A DNA stretch of 64,000 nucleotides, taken from Voacanga thouarsii (taxonomy: Eukaryota; Streptophyta; Magnoliopsida; Gentianales; Apocynaceae). The translations under genes and the position numbers were made by a program. The stretch spans positions 5,262,001-5,326,000 of the forward strand of contig JANUWF010001109.1 of the NCBI GenBank assembly GCA_026120185.1. Direction: 5' to 3'. Positions 36,440 to 48,095 of this stretch are shown here, piece after piece (positions within the stretch are counted from its first letter, which is position 1; every line of letters begins with the position of its first letter). The notes below the pieces were generated by a model that ran no database searches, was not told the DNA's origin, and saw only the letters and a list, made by a program, of their open reading frames with translations.

Positions 36440-38176
36440 TGTTAGTGTTGTAACCTAAAGGCAATCACTAGTACATTGTATATGACATATTTTATTTTAA
36501 TAAAAAACATTATTTATTTTTCAGTTTCTTTTATTTACTTTAAATAATTTAACTGTTCAATAAAATCCCTAGTACAACACTGTGTTAAAGAAATCATGAT
36601 AGAGATCATGATATGAGATTCGTACTATATTGGATGGTGTTAGTACTTAAATAGTCCCTAGTCATTGTATTAATGAGACAGGACATCATTAATGCGTTAA
36701 GACTAGCATGTGTTAGACTTCCTGATTTGATCAGGCGGTGGTTCTCATAACAGTGAGTATTGAGATACTCAAAGTTAACACATAGATACTTGTTAATGGA
36801 ACAAGTTCATTGGATGACCTAGCTTTGAAATAATCACATGGATAACTATTTAGTGCCAGTGATATAATCTCAATATAGCAAACGTGGAAGTATTCTTAGA
36901 CTTGAAATCTCCAAGGTACTTTGTTTGCTAAGTATTGTACTTTGATTCCAATCTCAGGAACTCGATCGAGGGCTGCCTATGGGATGGATATTGGGTACAT
37001 TGTGAGGCAAACGAAAGTAGTTGAGAGGGTCAATAAAGGATTCACCACTCCTAATAGTAGGGACGAATATCTCACGACCACTTGTAGGAATCACTACTCT
37101 AGAAGTCCTTAACCAAGGCGATTGTGTATTGGAAATAGTTCTAATTGATACACATCTAGAGTAGTAGGTTCCTGGTACAAGTACTATTGTATTCGAGCCA
37201 GAATTAATTCTGGAGGGAGTTGGCACTAATTCTGTACTCCAAATCGAATGAGATATTGTATGGTGAAAAGAGTTAATTGCACTGTAATTTATTATTGAAG
37301 GGCCATGTCAAGCCATTTGACTTTCTGGACTCTTGGGTGGTCATACTGTGTTACTAGATACCGCTCATGATTTAAGAATATGGGTTTATTAATTGATGAA
37401 TTAATAAACCAATCCTTATTAGAATTAATATGATTAATTCTAATTAATTATGGATTATTAATCTTAAAGACATTTGAATTAATTCATGTTCGCTACTAAT
37501 GAATTGGGAAACCTAATAGGTCACACACAATAGAGGATCATATACTCAAGATGTTATTTGATAACATAGTGGGGTTAATTGAGAGAAAGAGAAGTTGTTG
37601 TGGACAAATTATAATTAGTTATAATTTGTGGTCCAAATTGTAATTGTTAGAACTTGATGTTTCCAATTACAATTAGGGAATTCTAATAGAATTAGAATTC
37701 TCAGTTTTGGTAGGGGATTTTTTTCGTGTAACATATAGATGTAACACACGAAACCCTAGTTGATGTAGGAGACACACGAAAAACTCCAACCCTAGCAAAG
37801 CAACCTTCTCTTCTTTTCTCTCTCTTTCTCTCGTTTTGCTAAAAACGTGAAGAGCCCTAGCCGCCACTTAGTGTTTCTGCTAGCACTGAAACCTTTGTGC
37901 TTGAGTGTATCCTCTGTGTGGATTACTGTTAGAGATAATCACACACTGTGATTATAGTGGTTAGACGTTCAACTCTTGTGGAGTTTGATCAAGAGGATTG
38001 CTGAATCACGCCTCAACTTGACGAAGAAAATTTTGTTCTTCACATGATCTAAGAAAGGTAAAAAGCTGTTACCTTTGTTATCTTTATATCTTATTTTTCA
38101 CACATATGCGGGTCCTGGGATGGTATCTCGTTTTATTTTCCGCTACGCCGTATAGGATACGAGCTTCAGATACCCA
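36440..38176 (+). repeat. 3' LTR of Copia-3
   Basis: It repeats 29042-30778 at equal length. Hairpins are conserved at 37383-37410 (12-base perfect stem, GATG loop) and 37419-37443 (11-base perfect stem). It ends at 38176 before target duplication ACAAC. Confidence 0.95.
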
Positions 38177-38181
38177 ACAAC

Positions 38182-38539
38182 AACTACCCTCTACTGTTCC
38201 TAGTCAAGTCCACTAACTTAAGGGGTCCCTTCTCATCTGTCTCACAAAATAGAAACAAAGTCTAAAGTTCTAATCCTTTTATCAGCCTCTTAGGTCTTTT
38301 CTCAATTTCTTTTTTCTTCTTGGGTTCTACCGTATTAGCTTTTTTTTTTTTTTTTTTTTGGGAGTTTTTCCATATCTTCCTCAATTCACTTTTGGGCTTA
38401 GGTTCTTCAAGGTCTACCTTACTAGGTTCATGGCTGTCTATCGACTTAACCTCATCAGCATTACTATATTGAACAAGCAAATTTTCTTCCGATGACTTGG
38501 AAGAGAAAGAATTATCAAAAGGTTTGTTTGGTATAGGTC
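38182..38539 (-). other. Right flank of Copia-3, Lys-rich degenerate frame
   Basis: On the minus strand 38262-38480 reads as a 72-residue Lys/Glu/Pro-rich frame, part of it produced by a poly-T tract (38340-38359). It lies upstream of, and in the same direction as, the gypsy gag fragment on the other side of Copia-3. It may be leader or 5' coding sequence of that element. I do not recognise a product. Confidence 0.25.
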
Positions 38540-41523
38540 ACTGCTAAATCTAGGGGTTGTGGTCTTGCAAGTGACATTAAGTATTCTAACCATCCGGCAC
38601 GCATAAAACACACTTGGGTTAGTAATAAATTAAAATACTTAAAGTACTGCGTCCATGTAATACTTTAATATTTAAATTACTACGTAACCCAAAATGGGTT
38701 GGGAATATTACATTGTCCGTGAACTAGGGGTCTTTATAACAAAAATTACAATTAAAACACAAATTAAAATAAAAAAGCTCAAACTTATTACAATGATTCA
38801 ATTCTTACATAATGTCTATAAAAAAAAAGACGATAAATTAAAGTCCCCAAAAGAAGTCTTTACGTAAAATCGAATAAAATAAAACTCTCAAACATTGAAG
38901 CTCCCAACCTTGCTAAAATCTACTCTTCTAGAAAATCATGATGAAAATAGTAGGAGAAATAATCTCCGCAGGCCTGTAGGTGCACATGAAACTTACAAAG
39001 TTCTTTCGTGATGCATGTAAAACTTGGTGTTTGAAATAATTTCAAGTATATGAAATTTTGCTTTCCAATAACTACTCAAGACGTTCTTTTGGAAAGCTAT
39101 GCAACACACATATGGCCAAATGAATCAAGTCACAATCAAAAATAGTAATTCCAAATGTAAATAAATCATTTACTTAAAAACTTCGAGCCATTTATTTCAT
39201 TATTATAGAAAAACTGGATCATGAAACCTTGTATCATAATCATAGATAAAGTGTCATGAAACGTTGCACTATGACAAAATACCATGAAACACTGCATCAT
39301 AGTATTAGTAGGTGATCAACCCAACGAGTGAGATGCTCTTCCTTCTCTCACTCAAAAAATATCAGTTGTCCTACATCCGACTCAATCCTACCTAGAACTA
39401 TGTTGCTAGCTAATGACTGGCTCAACTTGCTAAAACTAATGCCCTATCAAAAAAGAGTCTGTCTTATAGAGGTGGCCTCTTACCGGGAGATGCGCTCAGA
39501 CAAGGATTGATACAAAAAGTCCACTCTTGTTGTGTACTCAATTTTTTGCAATCTTGTTCAAGGATAATTCTCAAAACAAGCATTCCAGCATTGTTAGCTC
39601 ACCATTTTCAAAATAATATTTCAAATATATTCAAACTTCCCATGTAAATGAAGTATAATGAATCTTTCATATAATTTTACTCATGCTCTAGAAGAATGGA
39701 AGCATGATGCATTTTGTTCTTAAAACTTTTGTAAAATGATCATGCTGAATGGAGCCAATATTTCACAGGATATGTTATGATTTTCACAATTCAGTTAATG
39801 ACTGAAGAAAAATTAACGTACTTTATAAAGTAATTAGTCAAAAAATTTAATGCATGGCTCCTACTTCATAAATAATCGTTGTAGTAAAATTTTCAAAATA
39901 AAACATGTGCAACATATTTCAATGAAATGCAAGGGTTACCTTATCCAAACTTATACGAAGAACTCAAGCTAATGGTGGTCCCTGTTCTTGGAAACCATCT
40001 ATGCCAACCGAAAGAATTATAACAAAATCAATCACATATACTATCTAATTTTCAAATGATAGCATGAACATAAACTCTCATGATATGACTAAATACTTTG
40101 CTTCAAACATCTAGTTATTTAAACCTTGAATAGCAAGTAACATCCAATAATGAGTCCCAGCGACTTCTAAACATGTATTCAAACTTACATAATTCATTCA
40201 TGGCTGAAGTGTTTATAAATAAATCGAACCTAATAATTTATTGTCAAGTGGTCATGCTGTCTACTAAATTTCGGCAAACGTAGAAACCTTCTCTATGGCA
40301 AAACTCATATGAAATTGTATTCAAATCACCTCAAATTATATAGGCAGCAAGCTTAATCTATCTAGAATTGATTTCTACAAAAGATTCTAGAATATAACAC
40401 ATAGGCAAACACCAGAAAATTTGAACAAGTTACACTGCATAAAATGTCCAAAAATGGCAGCTTTTGTTCTAAAATCCAATTCCGTTTGTCCCAACTTTTT
40501 CAACTTGTTAGAGCATCAATGAATTGTAAAAAAACATGTTAAATTCCATTAGAAATTATTAGTAAGATGGTCTAGACAGCCTACTAAAAATCAGATTGCA
40601 AAACTATAGAATTTGGTACTTTGTCACAAAGAAGTTTGTAGAATTTTTGAAAAGGTGAAACTTTATTTTCAGATCACATATTCTACACAAAAAAATCATC
40701 AAATCTAATATTACCCTACTACAAATTGTCTCAGCAAGATTCAGTACATGTTTTGAAGTTTCAAGTACAAAATCACCTTATCCGATATCCGAAAATATTT
40801 TCAGCAATCATATGTAACTCATGCAACAAAGAGTTTCCATCAAAATTTTTTATTTCAATCAATAAATAACAATATAAAGCCTCTACAGGATGATCGAATC
40901 TACCCCTTTTCAACTCTAACATTATATAACACCAAGTCTTGCAAGAAGGAACATATACAACATGAAGAGGTTTTCAAATTTCATTCCTAATTCCATAAGA
41001 ATGTTCTCATGCACATAATATGAGCGGCAAGAGTTTCATGCATATCACAAATAAAAAATTTTAAATATAGAAGTAGATTTTGGGGATGAAAATCTCTAGT
41101 ATTCTGACATGGCTTCGCTAGGATTGAAAAGAGAGAAAATCATATTTTTGTTACCTTTCCGTAGCAAGAGCTCACTCTAGACAGCTTTGAATATTGATAT
41201 CTGGTTTTCTCAACACAATGGAGGCTAAATTTCTTAAAGAACTTGAGAGGTTAGCCGTTATGTTGTAGAGAAAATGTGTGTGCTAGTATGAGGAAGTGAG
41301 GCTTGATGCTTCGGTTGTGGAGAGGAGAAGAGGGACCGAGAGCTTTAAGAGGAAAGTGAATGGTTTGTCAAATGAATTTTGGTGGAATTGAGAATTCACT
41401 ATGGTGTTTGATTGAGAAGAGGATGATGACTAGACGAGATTTTGGGAGAAATTTTAGGCCCTTGAAAATCAAATGGATATTATAATATTTATTAGAGAAT
41501 GTAAAACTTTTTGGAATGTGACA
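38540..41523 (-). repeat. Possible LTR (minus strand) of the interrupted gypsy element
   Basis: There are three kilobases with no gene. Read on the minus strand from 41523 it opens TGTCACATTCC, passes a C/T-rich stretch (41400-41270) and a donor-like GGAAAGGTAAC (about 41153-41163), and stays non-coding. This layout resembles long plant chromovirus LTRs, and it lies upstream of a gypsy gag fragment in the same orientation. No second copy or primer-binding site could be found in the window, so the call rests on context. Confidence 0.3.
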
Positions 41524-42419
41524 TTACTTTCTCCACTCTATGATATTATAATATTTATTAGCCAACTTATAACTCAAATTGTTTTTGGTAGTCTACATTA
41601 GTATTATTTTAAAAATTATTTTACTCCTCAAGCTGTTTTCAATTGTCGACATTGATCCAAAAACTATTTTTTAAACTTTTTAATCCTCAAGTAATTTTCG
41701 ATTTAACTATTTTTGTACTTAGATTATTTTAGTTTCTTTTGTAGTCCTTCTACCTTCAAAGTCGAAGTTGCAAAATTTTATCCAAAATGTAAAAAATTTA
41801 GAAAAATATCAAATATGCTCGAAAAATTCTCAAACTTTAACTATATGTAAAATAGAGTATAAAAAATTCCTTAATAAAAAATCATCCAAATCGGAGCTGG
41901 AAAAACTTTTTAAAAGTTTTGCAAAGATTAGTGCTAAAAAAATATCTATGTTAAGAAAAGTTTGGGGAAAATATTGAATCACCTCAAAAAAGTGAATACC
42001 GAATGAATTCTGTAAAAAGTTGATCTTTTTTTGAGGAATTTTAGCATTTTTCATTAATTTTTATTAATTTCAATTTTTTAAGCTATAAATTTTGCTAATT
42101 TTTTTTTTTTAAACTCCAATTTGTGTGATTTTTTTGAGCAACAATTTATTACACCGTATTGTATTTATAATGAAAAAGATAATTTGAGGACTAATGTAGA
42201 TAAAGAAAACTAGCTGAAGAACTAATAAGATTAATATGTGTGTCTATGTATTTTCTTAACTCGCATATTTCTATTTCTTCATTATTTTGTCTTTCAATTT
42301 TTTTTACCACCTAGTAAGATATCTACGTACATCTTTCTTTCTCATCCAATGACCTAATTGTAAGGTTAGGTACTTATACTAGGCAGCTATTTTAAACTCT
42401 TATTGTAATAAAAAAAAAA
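41524..42419. other. AT-rich intergenic sequence, eroded repeat
   Basis: No gene is supported here. Positions 41570-41660 and the complement of 42180-42240 share phrases such as CTACATTAGT and CCTCAA, hinting at an inverted-repeat (MITE-like) element. The match is too weak to delimit. A 69-residue Lys-rich frame at 41768-41977 is a product of base composition. Confidence 0.3.
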
Positions 42420-43240
42420 AGTTAGAAAGAATTAAAAATTGTTGCAGTTTTATATGAAGTGTATACGCTAAAATTCATTAAAGAATATTTGTAACCCTCC
42501 GTGAAGAATTGCATATCCTTGGGTGAGACCTTTTAAGGTTTCTTAAATATTATTCTAATTAAAGAATATCTTTTGAAAGGAAAAACTTCAAACTCTCTTC
42601 TAAAAAAAGAATATAGTAATTTTACACTTTATTGAATACCTTCCTTAGTTGAAAATAAGTACCTCACTTGATATCAAAGCTAGGAATACTTCTTACGAAT
42701 TATAAAACAAAGATATATAGAATTCTAACCACATTCAAAACCTAACTCTCTAACAACAAAAGGTAATGTTTGCTATTTTTTTTTTAATTAATAGATTTTT
42801 ATTTTTTTATTTCTTCATCAACGTTGCCATTGTCCTTTTATTCTTCTTGTTATGTTTCAATTATATATTTTGGTTATTTCAAAATAATTACTAATTAATG
42901 GTTGGTTTGTTTTGCCTTTTCTCAGAGTTATGAGAGACGTGCATATACTTCTCTTTTACTAAGTTTTTACCTTACCAAATTATATACTTCACTTTTACAT
43001 TTCTTACTTATATATATTCTTGTAATTATTTCTTGGGAGAGAAAGATGGGGTGTTCCCCTTATAATGTTTAAATAAAATACATTCTTGGTCCTTTTCATT
43101 TTTTTTTTTCTCTTAATATTTTTCTTGAAGATAAAAAATAAAACTGTCATAGATATCATAAATCTTTAGGTTAGTAGCTATAAATTCATATGCAAATAGA
43201 TCTCAAATGATGTAATGGGAAAATGATTTCACGGACGGTA
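42420..43240. repeat. Segmental duplication, copy A
   Basis: It shares with copy B a long ordered series of blocks: ATTCTAATTAAAGAATATCTTT, CTTGATATCAAAGC, CTAACCACATTCAAAACC, CTCTAACAACAAAGGTAAT, a TTCATCAACGTTG block, and TAAATAAAATACATTCTTGG. It is non-coding and shorter than copy B. Confidence 0.8.
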
Positions 43241-43361
43241 ACAAAGTTTATTTCTGATGTGAACAGAAATTCAATTTATTGCTTAGTATAGTTTTTCTTT
43301 AAAATTCCTTAAATGTTGTTCTAATTAAATAATATCTTTTAAAATAAATAACTTTGAACTC

Positions 43362-43488
43362 GTCATTTGAGTTGGTTGAGATAATTAGTATTAGAATTTT
43401 TATGCTGACGTTTCAGGTTCAAACTTCTCTACATGAACCCTGTGCTCACTAGGTATCTATATAAATTAAAAATACCAAAAAAAAATTC
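43362..43488 (+). mobile_element. tRNA-derived SINE with 10-base target duplication
   Basis: A 127-base sequence is flanked by identical CTTTGAACTC at 43352-43361 and 43489-43498. It carries a box-A-like GAGTTGGTTGAG near its start (43369-43380) and a box-B-like GGTTCAAACTTC about 45 bases further (43418-43429), the spacing of an internal RNA polymerase III promoter. It ends in an A-rich tail. Copy A of the surrounding duplication has the uninterrupted site. It would depend on LINE machinery in trans. Confidence 0.82.
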
Positions 43489-44102
43489 CTTTGAACTCTC
43501 TATTTTAAGAGAGAATTGTAGTAATTTTATACTTATTGGATGCCTTCGTTAGGTCTTGGTTTTCAAACTATAACAAACCAATTTGGAAATAAATACCTTA
43601 CTTGGCATCAAAGCCAGGGGCACTTCTTACATATTCTAAAGCAAAGATACATAGAAGTCTAACCACATTCAAAACCCAACTCTCTAGCAACAAAGGTAAT
43701 CTTTACTATTTTTTTCTTCATCAACGTTGTCCATTTTTCATTTTATTCTTCTTTTTATCTTTCAACTTCTCGCTTTCAATTGTATATTTTGGTTATTTCA
43801 AAATATTTTGGTTATTTCAATATGCACTGATATCCTTTTGGAATTTCTTCGCAGAAAAAGAAAAACAACTACTGAATTGACAGCAAAGGTATGCTGGCAT
43901 TGAAACTATAAGAAAAAACAATTATTGAATTGACTGCCATACATTGTTTCATGCAATTTGAATGACACAAATTAAAATTTCTGCATCGGATTATAAATCA
44001 TGTCTATTACTATTGTTCAATTAATTTTATTTAATATCTAAATTGATTAAATTCTCATTGAACATAAACCCTCTGTCATATTATATACTTCACTTTTACT
44101 TT

Positions 44103-44108
<6 letters not shown>

Positions 44109-44134
<26 letters not shown>
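44109..44134. repeat. (TA)13 microsatellite
   Basis: This is a pure TA run within copy B of the duplication. Confidence 0.9.
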
Positions 44135-44138
<4 letters not shown>

Positions 44139-44330
44139 AAAATTCTTTTTGGTTGCATATTTTATATTACACATAATTAATCCTTGTTATTTAGTTTTTC
44201 GAATTATTTCTTCAGAGAGAACGATGAGACATTTCCCTTAAAATATTTAAATAAAATACAATTCTTGGTCCTTTTCATTTTTTCTCTCAATATTTTCTTG
44301 AAGATAAAAAATAAAACTGTCAAACATATC

Positions 44331-44445
44331 ATGAGGGGAAATTCTTATGTGGACCAGGTCCACCGTGGACCGAGTGCTTTGAGTGTTATACCACGTGCTT
44401 TGTATGTTGTACACTTTTAGAAAAGTACAACACTTTAAAGCAAAC
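44331..44445. mobile_element. Hairpin-rich insert of about 115 bases in copy B
   Basis: The insert is absent from copy A, which passes directly from a GATATCATAA-like block to GGTTAGTAG. It contains the perfect palindrome GTGGACCAGGTCCAC (44349-44363), a CACGTG core (about 44392) and a second stem pairing GTTGTAC (44406-44412) with GTACAAC (44425-44431). It could be a small MITE. No clear terminal repeats or target duplication were found. Confidence 0.45.
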
Positions 44446-44510
44446 AGGTTAGTACGTAGCTGTAAATTCCTATGCATACAGATCTCTCAAATGGTGTAAT
44501 GAGAAAATTT

Positions 44511-45190
44511 AGTACGTAGCTGAGCACTTATTCAAAAAATAATAAATTGTTCAAGAATATAGCTGTATTGTGTATTATAATAGTTTGAATTTTTTTCCAA
44601 AATTTTTAAATTTATTTCAATAAAAAATTTTCTTCTCACAATGGTCTTTATTTTGTCTCAATGATAGTTCAGAAACAAAATAGAGATGGAAACAAATCTT
44701 CTCAATTTTAGAGATAAAATAGAGACGCATTAGAAACGAAATAAATTCATATAACATTTTAAAAAGATGGTCTCAAATCTTACTTTGTATCTAATTCGTC
44801 TCTTAAAACTTAAGGAAAAGCCATTAAACCAGAAATTAAAATTAAAAATTAAACTTTAAAGACTTTTTATTTTTTCCCCTTTTTTTATACTATCATGGTT
44901 AGAATGTTTATTTAGTTTTAAACGTATGAGAATATAATAAATTATCCTTTAGATAGGTTTGATATTGTAATTCAAAAAGAAATGACTAAATAGTATACAT
45001 GAATATATTTTCATTTGATTACATTTTTATTAATTCTTTATATAATAGAAATAAAGGCAATTTTTAGTAATTGCTTATTAACCAAAATATTAATTGCTTA
45101 TTATTTTTAGTGAACTATTTGCTTGACAAAATTTAATGACACCTTATGGGTTGGCACAACCAGAGTTGAGGATAGCGCACCAACCAGGCA
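44511..45190. other. AT-rich sequence upstream of the NLR pseudogene
   Basis: No gene is seen. It contains GTCTC/GAGAC-containing phrases in both orientations (44650-44820), as in eroded DNA-transposon derivatives, and ends in the short 5' leader of the NLR relic. A promoter cannot be assigned. Confidence 0.3.
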
Positions 45191-47641
45191 ATGGCAGAAA
45201 GCATAGCATCCCTTCTGGTTCAACAGCTTCAAACTTTACTTGCCGAGGCAGACAAGCTTCTCGGAGGGCTTAGAGATGATCTTCAGTTCATTAAAGGTGA
45301 GCTCGAGCGTATGACGGCTTTTCTCAGGGTTGCCGATGCTGTGGAAGATAGTGACCCTCAAATTGCAGTATGGGTCAAGCAAGTCCGACAAGTTGTTCAT
45401 GACACTGAAGATGTTGTTGATGAATATGAGCTTCTCTTTTTATCCCACCGTGGCCGTGGTCGTTTGTGGAGGATTTATAGCTTTGTCAAAATTTTGAGAG
45501 CTCTTTGTCGCCTAGCTTCTGAAATACGAACTATCAAATCCAGAGTTCGTGATATTTCAGAAGGACATCAAAGGTATTGTGGCAGACATGAAATCCAAGA
45601 TCAGGCCCTTAGGTCTGGAGTTCCAAACTATACAGAAGTTGGGCAATCCCACAACAAGTGCAATCAATGAATGATAATGAGTTAAAGGCATTTATCAAAG
45701 ACTTCCTTCGACAAAGAAGGTACTTTATTGTCTTTGATGATGTATGGCATGTAGACTCATGGAAGGAAATAGATCTGTGTTGCCCAAAAGCGGTTCTAAT
45801 TGTCGTGTCGTGATAACGACACGCGTCAAAGATGTGGCTTCGGCCTCTTGCACAAATCCTTCCGACAATGTCTATGAAATGATGCCCTTGACGACTGAAG
45901 CGTCATGGACTTTATTTTGTAAAAAGGCATTCAAAGGCGGCTGCTGTCCCACTCAATTGAAGAAAATCTAAGAGGACTTTATGAAAAAATGCAAGTGCTT
46001 GCCACTGGCAATTGTTGCTATTGGTGGCGTTCTTGCTTTAAAAGACCAGAGACTCGATGATTGGGAGGTGCTTTACAGGAGCCTCGGTGTTGAACTAGAG
46101 GGTGAAGGTAGACTAGAAGGAGTGAAAAGAATTTTACTTCTCAGTGTCTATGACTTGCCTTACCATCTCAAAATCTGTTTGTTGTACTTGAGCATTTTCC
46201 CTGAAGATCACAAATTGAATTTCATGAAAGTGATTCGATTATGGGTTTCAGAAGGATTCGTGCAAGAGAAAAAGGGATTGACAAAAGAAGAAGTTGGAGA
46301 GCAATATCTGAAAGAACTTATCAACAGAAGTTTAGTCCAAGTTGCTGAGACAACATATGATGACAGGTTGAAAGCATGTGGTGTCCATGACATTCTACGG
46401 GAAATTATTCTTTCCAAGTCGAGAGATCAAAATTTTGTGACAGTACTTGATAAAAATGCCAGCGAATTTCCAAATGGGGTACGACGACTAGCAATCCATG
46501 GTTCGTCGACGGAGAATACTACAGCAGAAAGAAGCAACTTCAGGCAATTGCGTTCTCTGCTTTTGTTTCCATCAGATGATCCCCTATCCGAGTCATTCAT
46601 ATCTATCATGCTTGGCGGTTCTCCACTTCTGAAAGTGTTGGATCTCAGCGGTGCACCATTAGAAAAGATTCCCGATGTAGTTTTCAGGTTATTTCATCTC
46701 AGATATTTGAGTCTGAGGAGTACAAATGTGAAAACCATCCCAAAATCCGTAGGGAAGCTAAGGATCACCTTGAGACTTTAGATTTGAAGAACACATTTGT
46801 GACCGAGTTGCCGGTTGAAATCCTGAAGCTCCGAAGGCTTCATCACCTGCTTGTGTACAATTATGATGGTGTCCTAAGCTTTAGAGCTCCATACAAGATT
46901 GGACGTCTAATGTCTTTACAGAAGCTGAGTTATATAGAGGCAGGTGAAAAGAATGGTGTTAAAATTGTGAGGGAAATAGGAAAACTATCAGATTTCAGGA
47001 GATTAGGAATTTCAAATCTAAGAAAAGAAGATGGAAAGGATCTCTGCTCTTCTCTTGGAAGGCTGACCAACCTCCGCTCCTTAGATGTGTCTGCAAAAGG
47101 GGACGAGATAATTGATCTTCAGTATCCTCTCTCCTCAATTACACATCTTAGAGCCTTAAGTCTTCGTGGACGCCTAGAGAAGATGCCTCAGTGGATACCT
47201 TCTCTTCAAGGCTTGACTAGATGTTGTCTAATAGAATGTTGGCTGAAGGATGAACCTCTGCCGTACCTCGAGGATTTACCCAATCTTGTATGTCTCTTGA
47301 TTGACAACTCCTATAATGGTGAGGAATTGCATTTCAAGCTTGGAAAGTTTCAGCGGCTCAAGGAATTAGATCTTTGGTTCTTAGGAGGAATGAGGCAGGT
47401 AAGAGTAGAGAAGAGCTCAATGCCGTATCTTGAAGAGTTAAGCATTAGAGACTGTAAACTGATGGAAGAGCTTCCCAGTGGCATTGAACATCTCAGCAAC
47501 CTTCAAAGTTTTAATTTAATTGATATGGCTGAGCAATTGGTCGCATCATTGCAGAACAGCGAAAATAGAAGAAGCACTCAAGCCCAAATATATGTTGGAA
47601 ATTTAAAAAATGGAGTATTAGAAGGGTGGTACGAGGAATGA
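45191..47641 (+). pseudogene. CC-NB-LRR disease-resistance (RPM1-like) pseudogene lacking its P-loop
   Basis: The relic would have encoded an intracellular immune receptor. ATG at 45191 opens a coiled-coil Rx-type N domain with an EDVID-like motif (DTEDVVDEYELL, about 45400-45435). After about 150 residues the sequence jumps to the kinase-2 motif RRYFIVFDDVW (45715-45747), so the P-loop and RNBS-A (over 100 residues) are missing. Kinase-2, RNBS-B (CRVVITTR, about 45800) and the LRR end each lie in different frames, and a stop interrupts at 45969. The GLPL-like CLPLAIVAIGG (45996-46028), RNBS-D (ICLLYLSIFPEDHKL) and a VHD form of MHD (about 46383) are otherwise well kept, as are LRRs from 46600 on. 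A further frameshift lies at about 46760-46785. It has no visible introns, as is usual for RPM1-like genes. Without a nucleotide-binding site it cannot act as a normal receptor. Confidence 0.92.
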
Positions 47642-47819
47642 TTTTTACTTTTTTTTTTTTTTTCGTGGAAGATGAAATTGTGCTGTTGGAACTATTTGTA
47701 TTTGAATAAAAATGTAAAAAATTTTAAGATTAATTTGACACTTTAGGATTTCTTAAATGTAATTATTCTCTTTCATTTAACTATGTGTTTATACTTTTTT
47801 AATTTTCTTCTTGAAATGA

Positions 47820-48095
47820 TAGAATAAAGAATGAGATCACCTAGAAAAAAGTAAGAGTGATATCTATTGAAGATAAGATGAGAGAAAACAATATGCATTG
47901 ACTTGGACATATATCAAGAAGATCGAATAATGCTCCTCTTAGGAGAATTAAGGGATAGAAACATGATATATTAGATGGAAGTATAATAATGGATAAAAAG
48001 AAGTAATAGGAGAAGATTGATATGAATCATTATATGTAGTCTTGTATTGATTTATATATCTGATTCTAAATTTTTTGGGATCAATACTTAATTTT
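47820..48095 (+). pseudogene. 3' end fragment of a LINE (non-LTR retrotransposon)
   Basis: The plus strand reads ISIEDKMRENNMH, a stop in place of the usual Trp, then LGHISRRSNNAPLRRI. This is the C-terminal signature of plant LINE reverse-transcriptase proteins (the RWFGHVxRRPxxAPVRR block). The following sequence ends in TTTTTTGGGATCAATACTT, comparable to the GGGACTAAGGC tail of these elements. Only about 90 codons remain. It lies just after the NLR pseudogene. Confidence 0.7.

Larger units (their letters stand above)
29042..38176 (+). mobile_element. Copia-3: full-length but defective Ty1/copia retrotransposon
   Basis: Two LTRs of 1737 bases each (29042-30778 and 36440-38176) start TGTTAGTGTTGT and end GATACCCA. 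They are flanked by a perfect target duplication, ACAAC, at 29037-29041 and 38177-38181. Between them lie a primer-binding site, a 1.9-kb leader, gag, protease, integrase, reverse transcriptase (with intact YVDD) and an internally deleted RNase H. Gag-pol is largely in one frame to about 35330, with stops, then shifts. It resembles Copia-1 in LTR length, leader length and Gag type but has different LTR sequence. Confidence 0.95.
43300..44510. repeat. Segmental duplication, copy B
   Basis: It has the same block order as copy A but carries a SINE (43362-43488), a TA microsatellite (44109-44134) and a hairpin-rich insert (about 44331-44445), all absent from copy A. It lies directly upstream of the NLR pseudogene. 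No coding content was recognised. Confidence 0.8.

Noticed and set aside
41560..42290. Long-terminal-repeat MITE
   Set aside because: The two arms share only short phrases and no target duplication could be placed.
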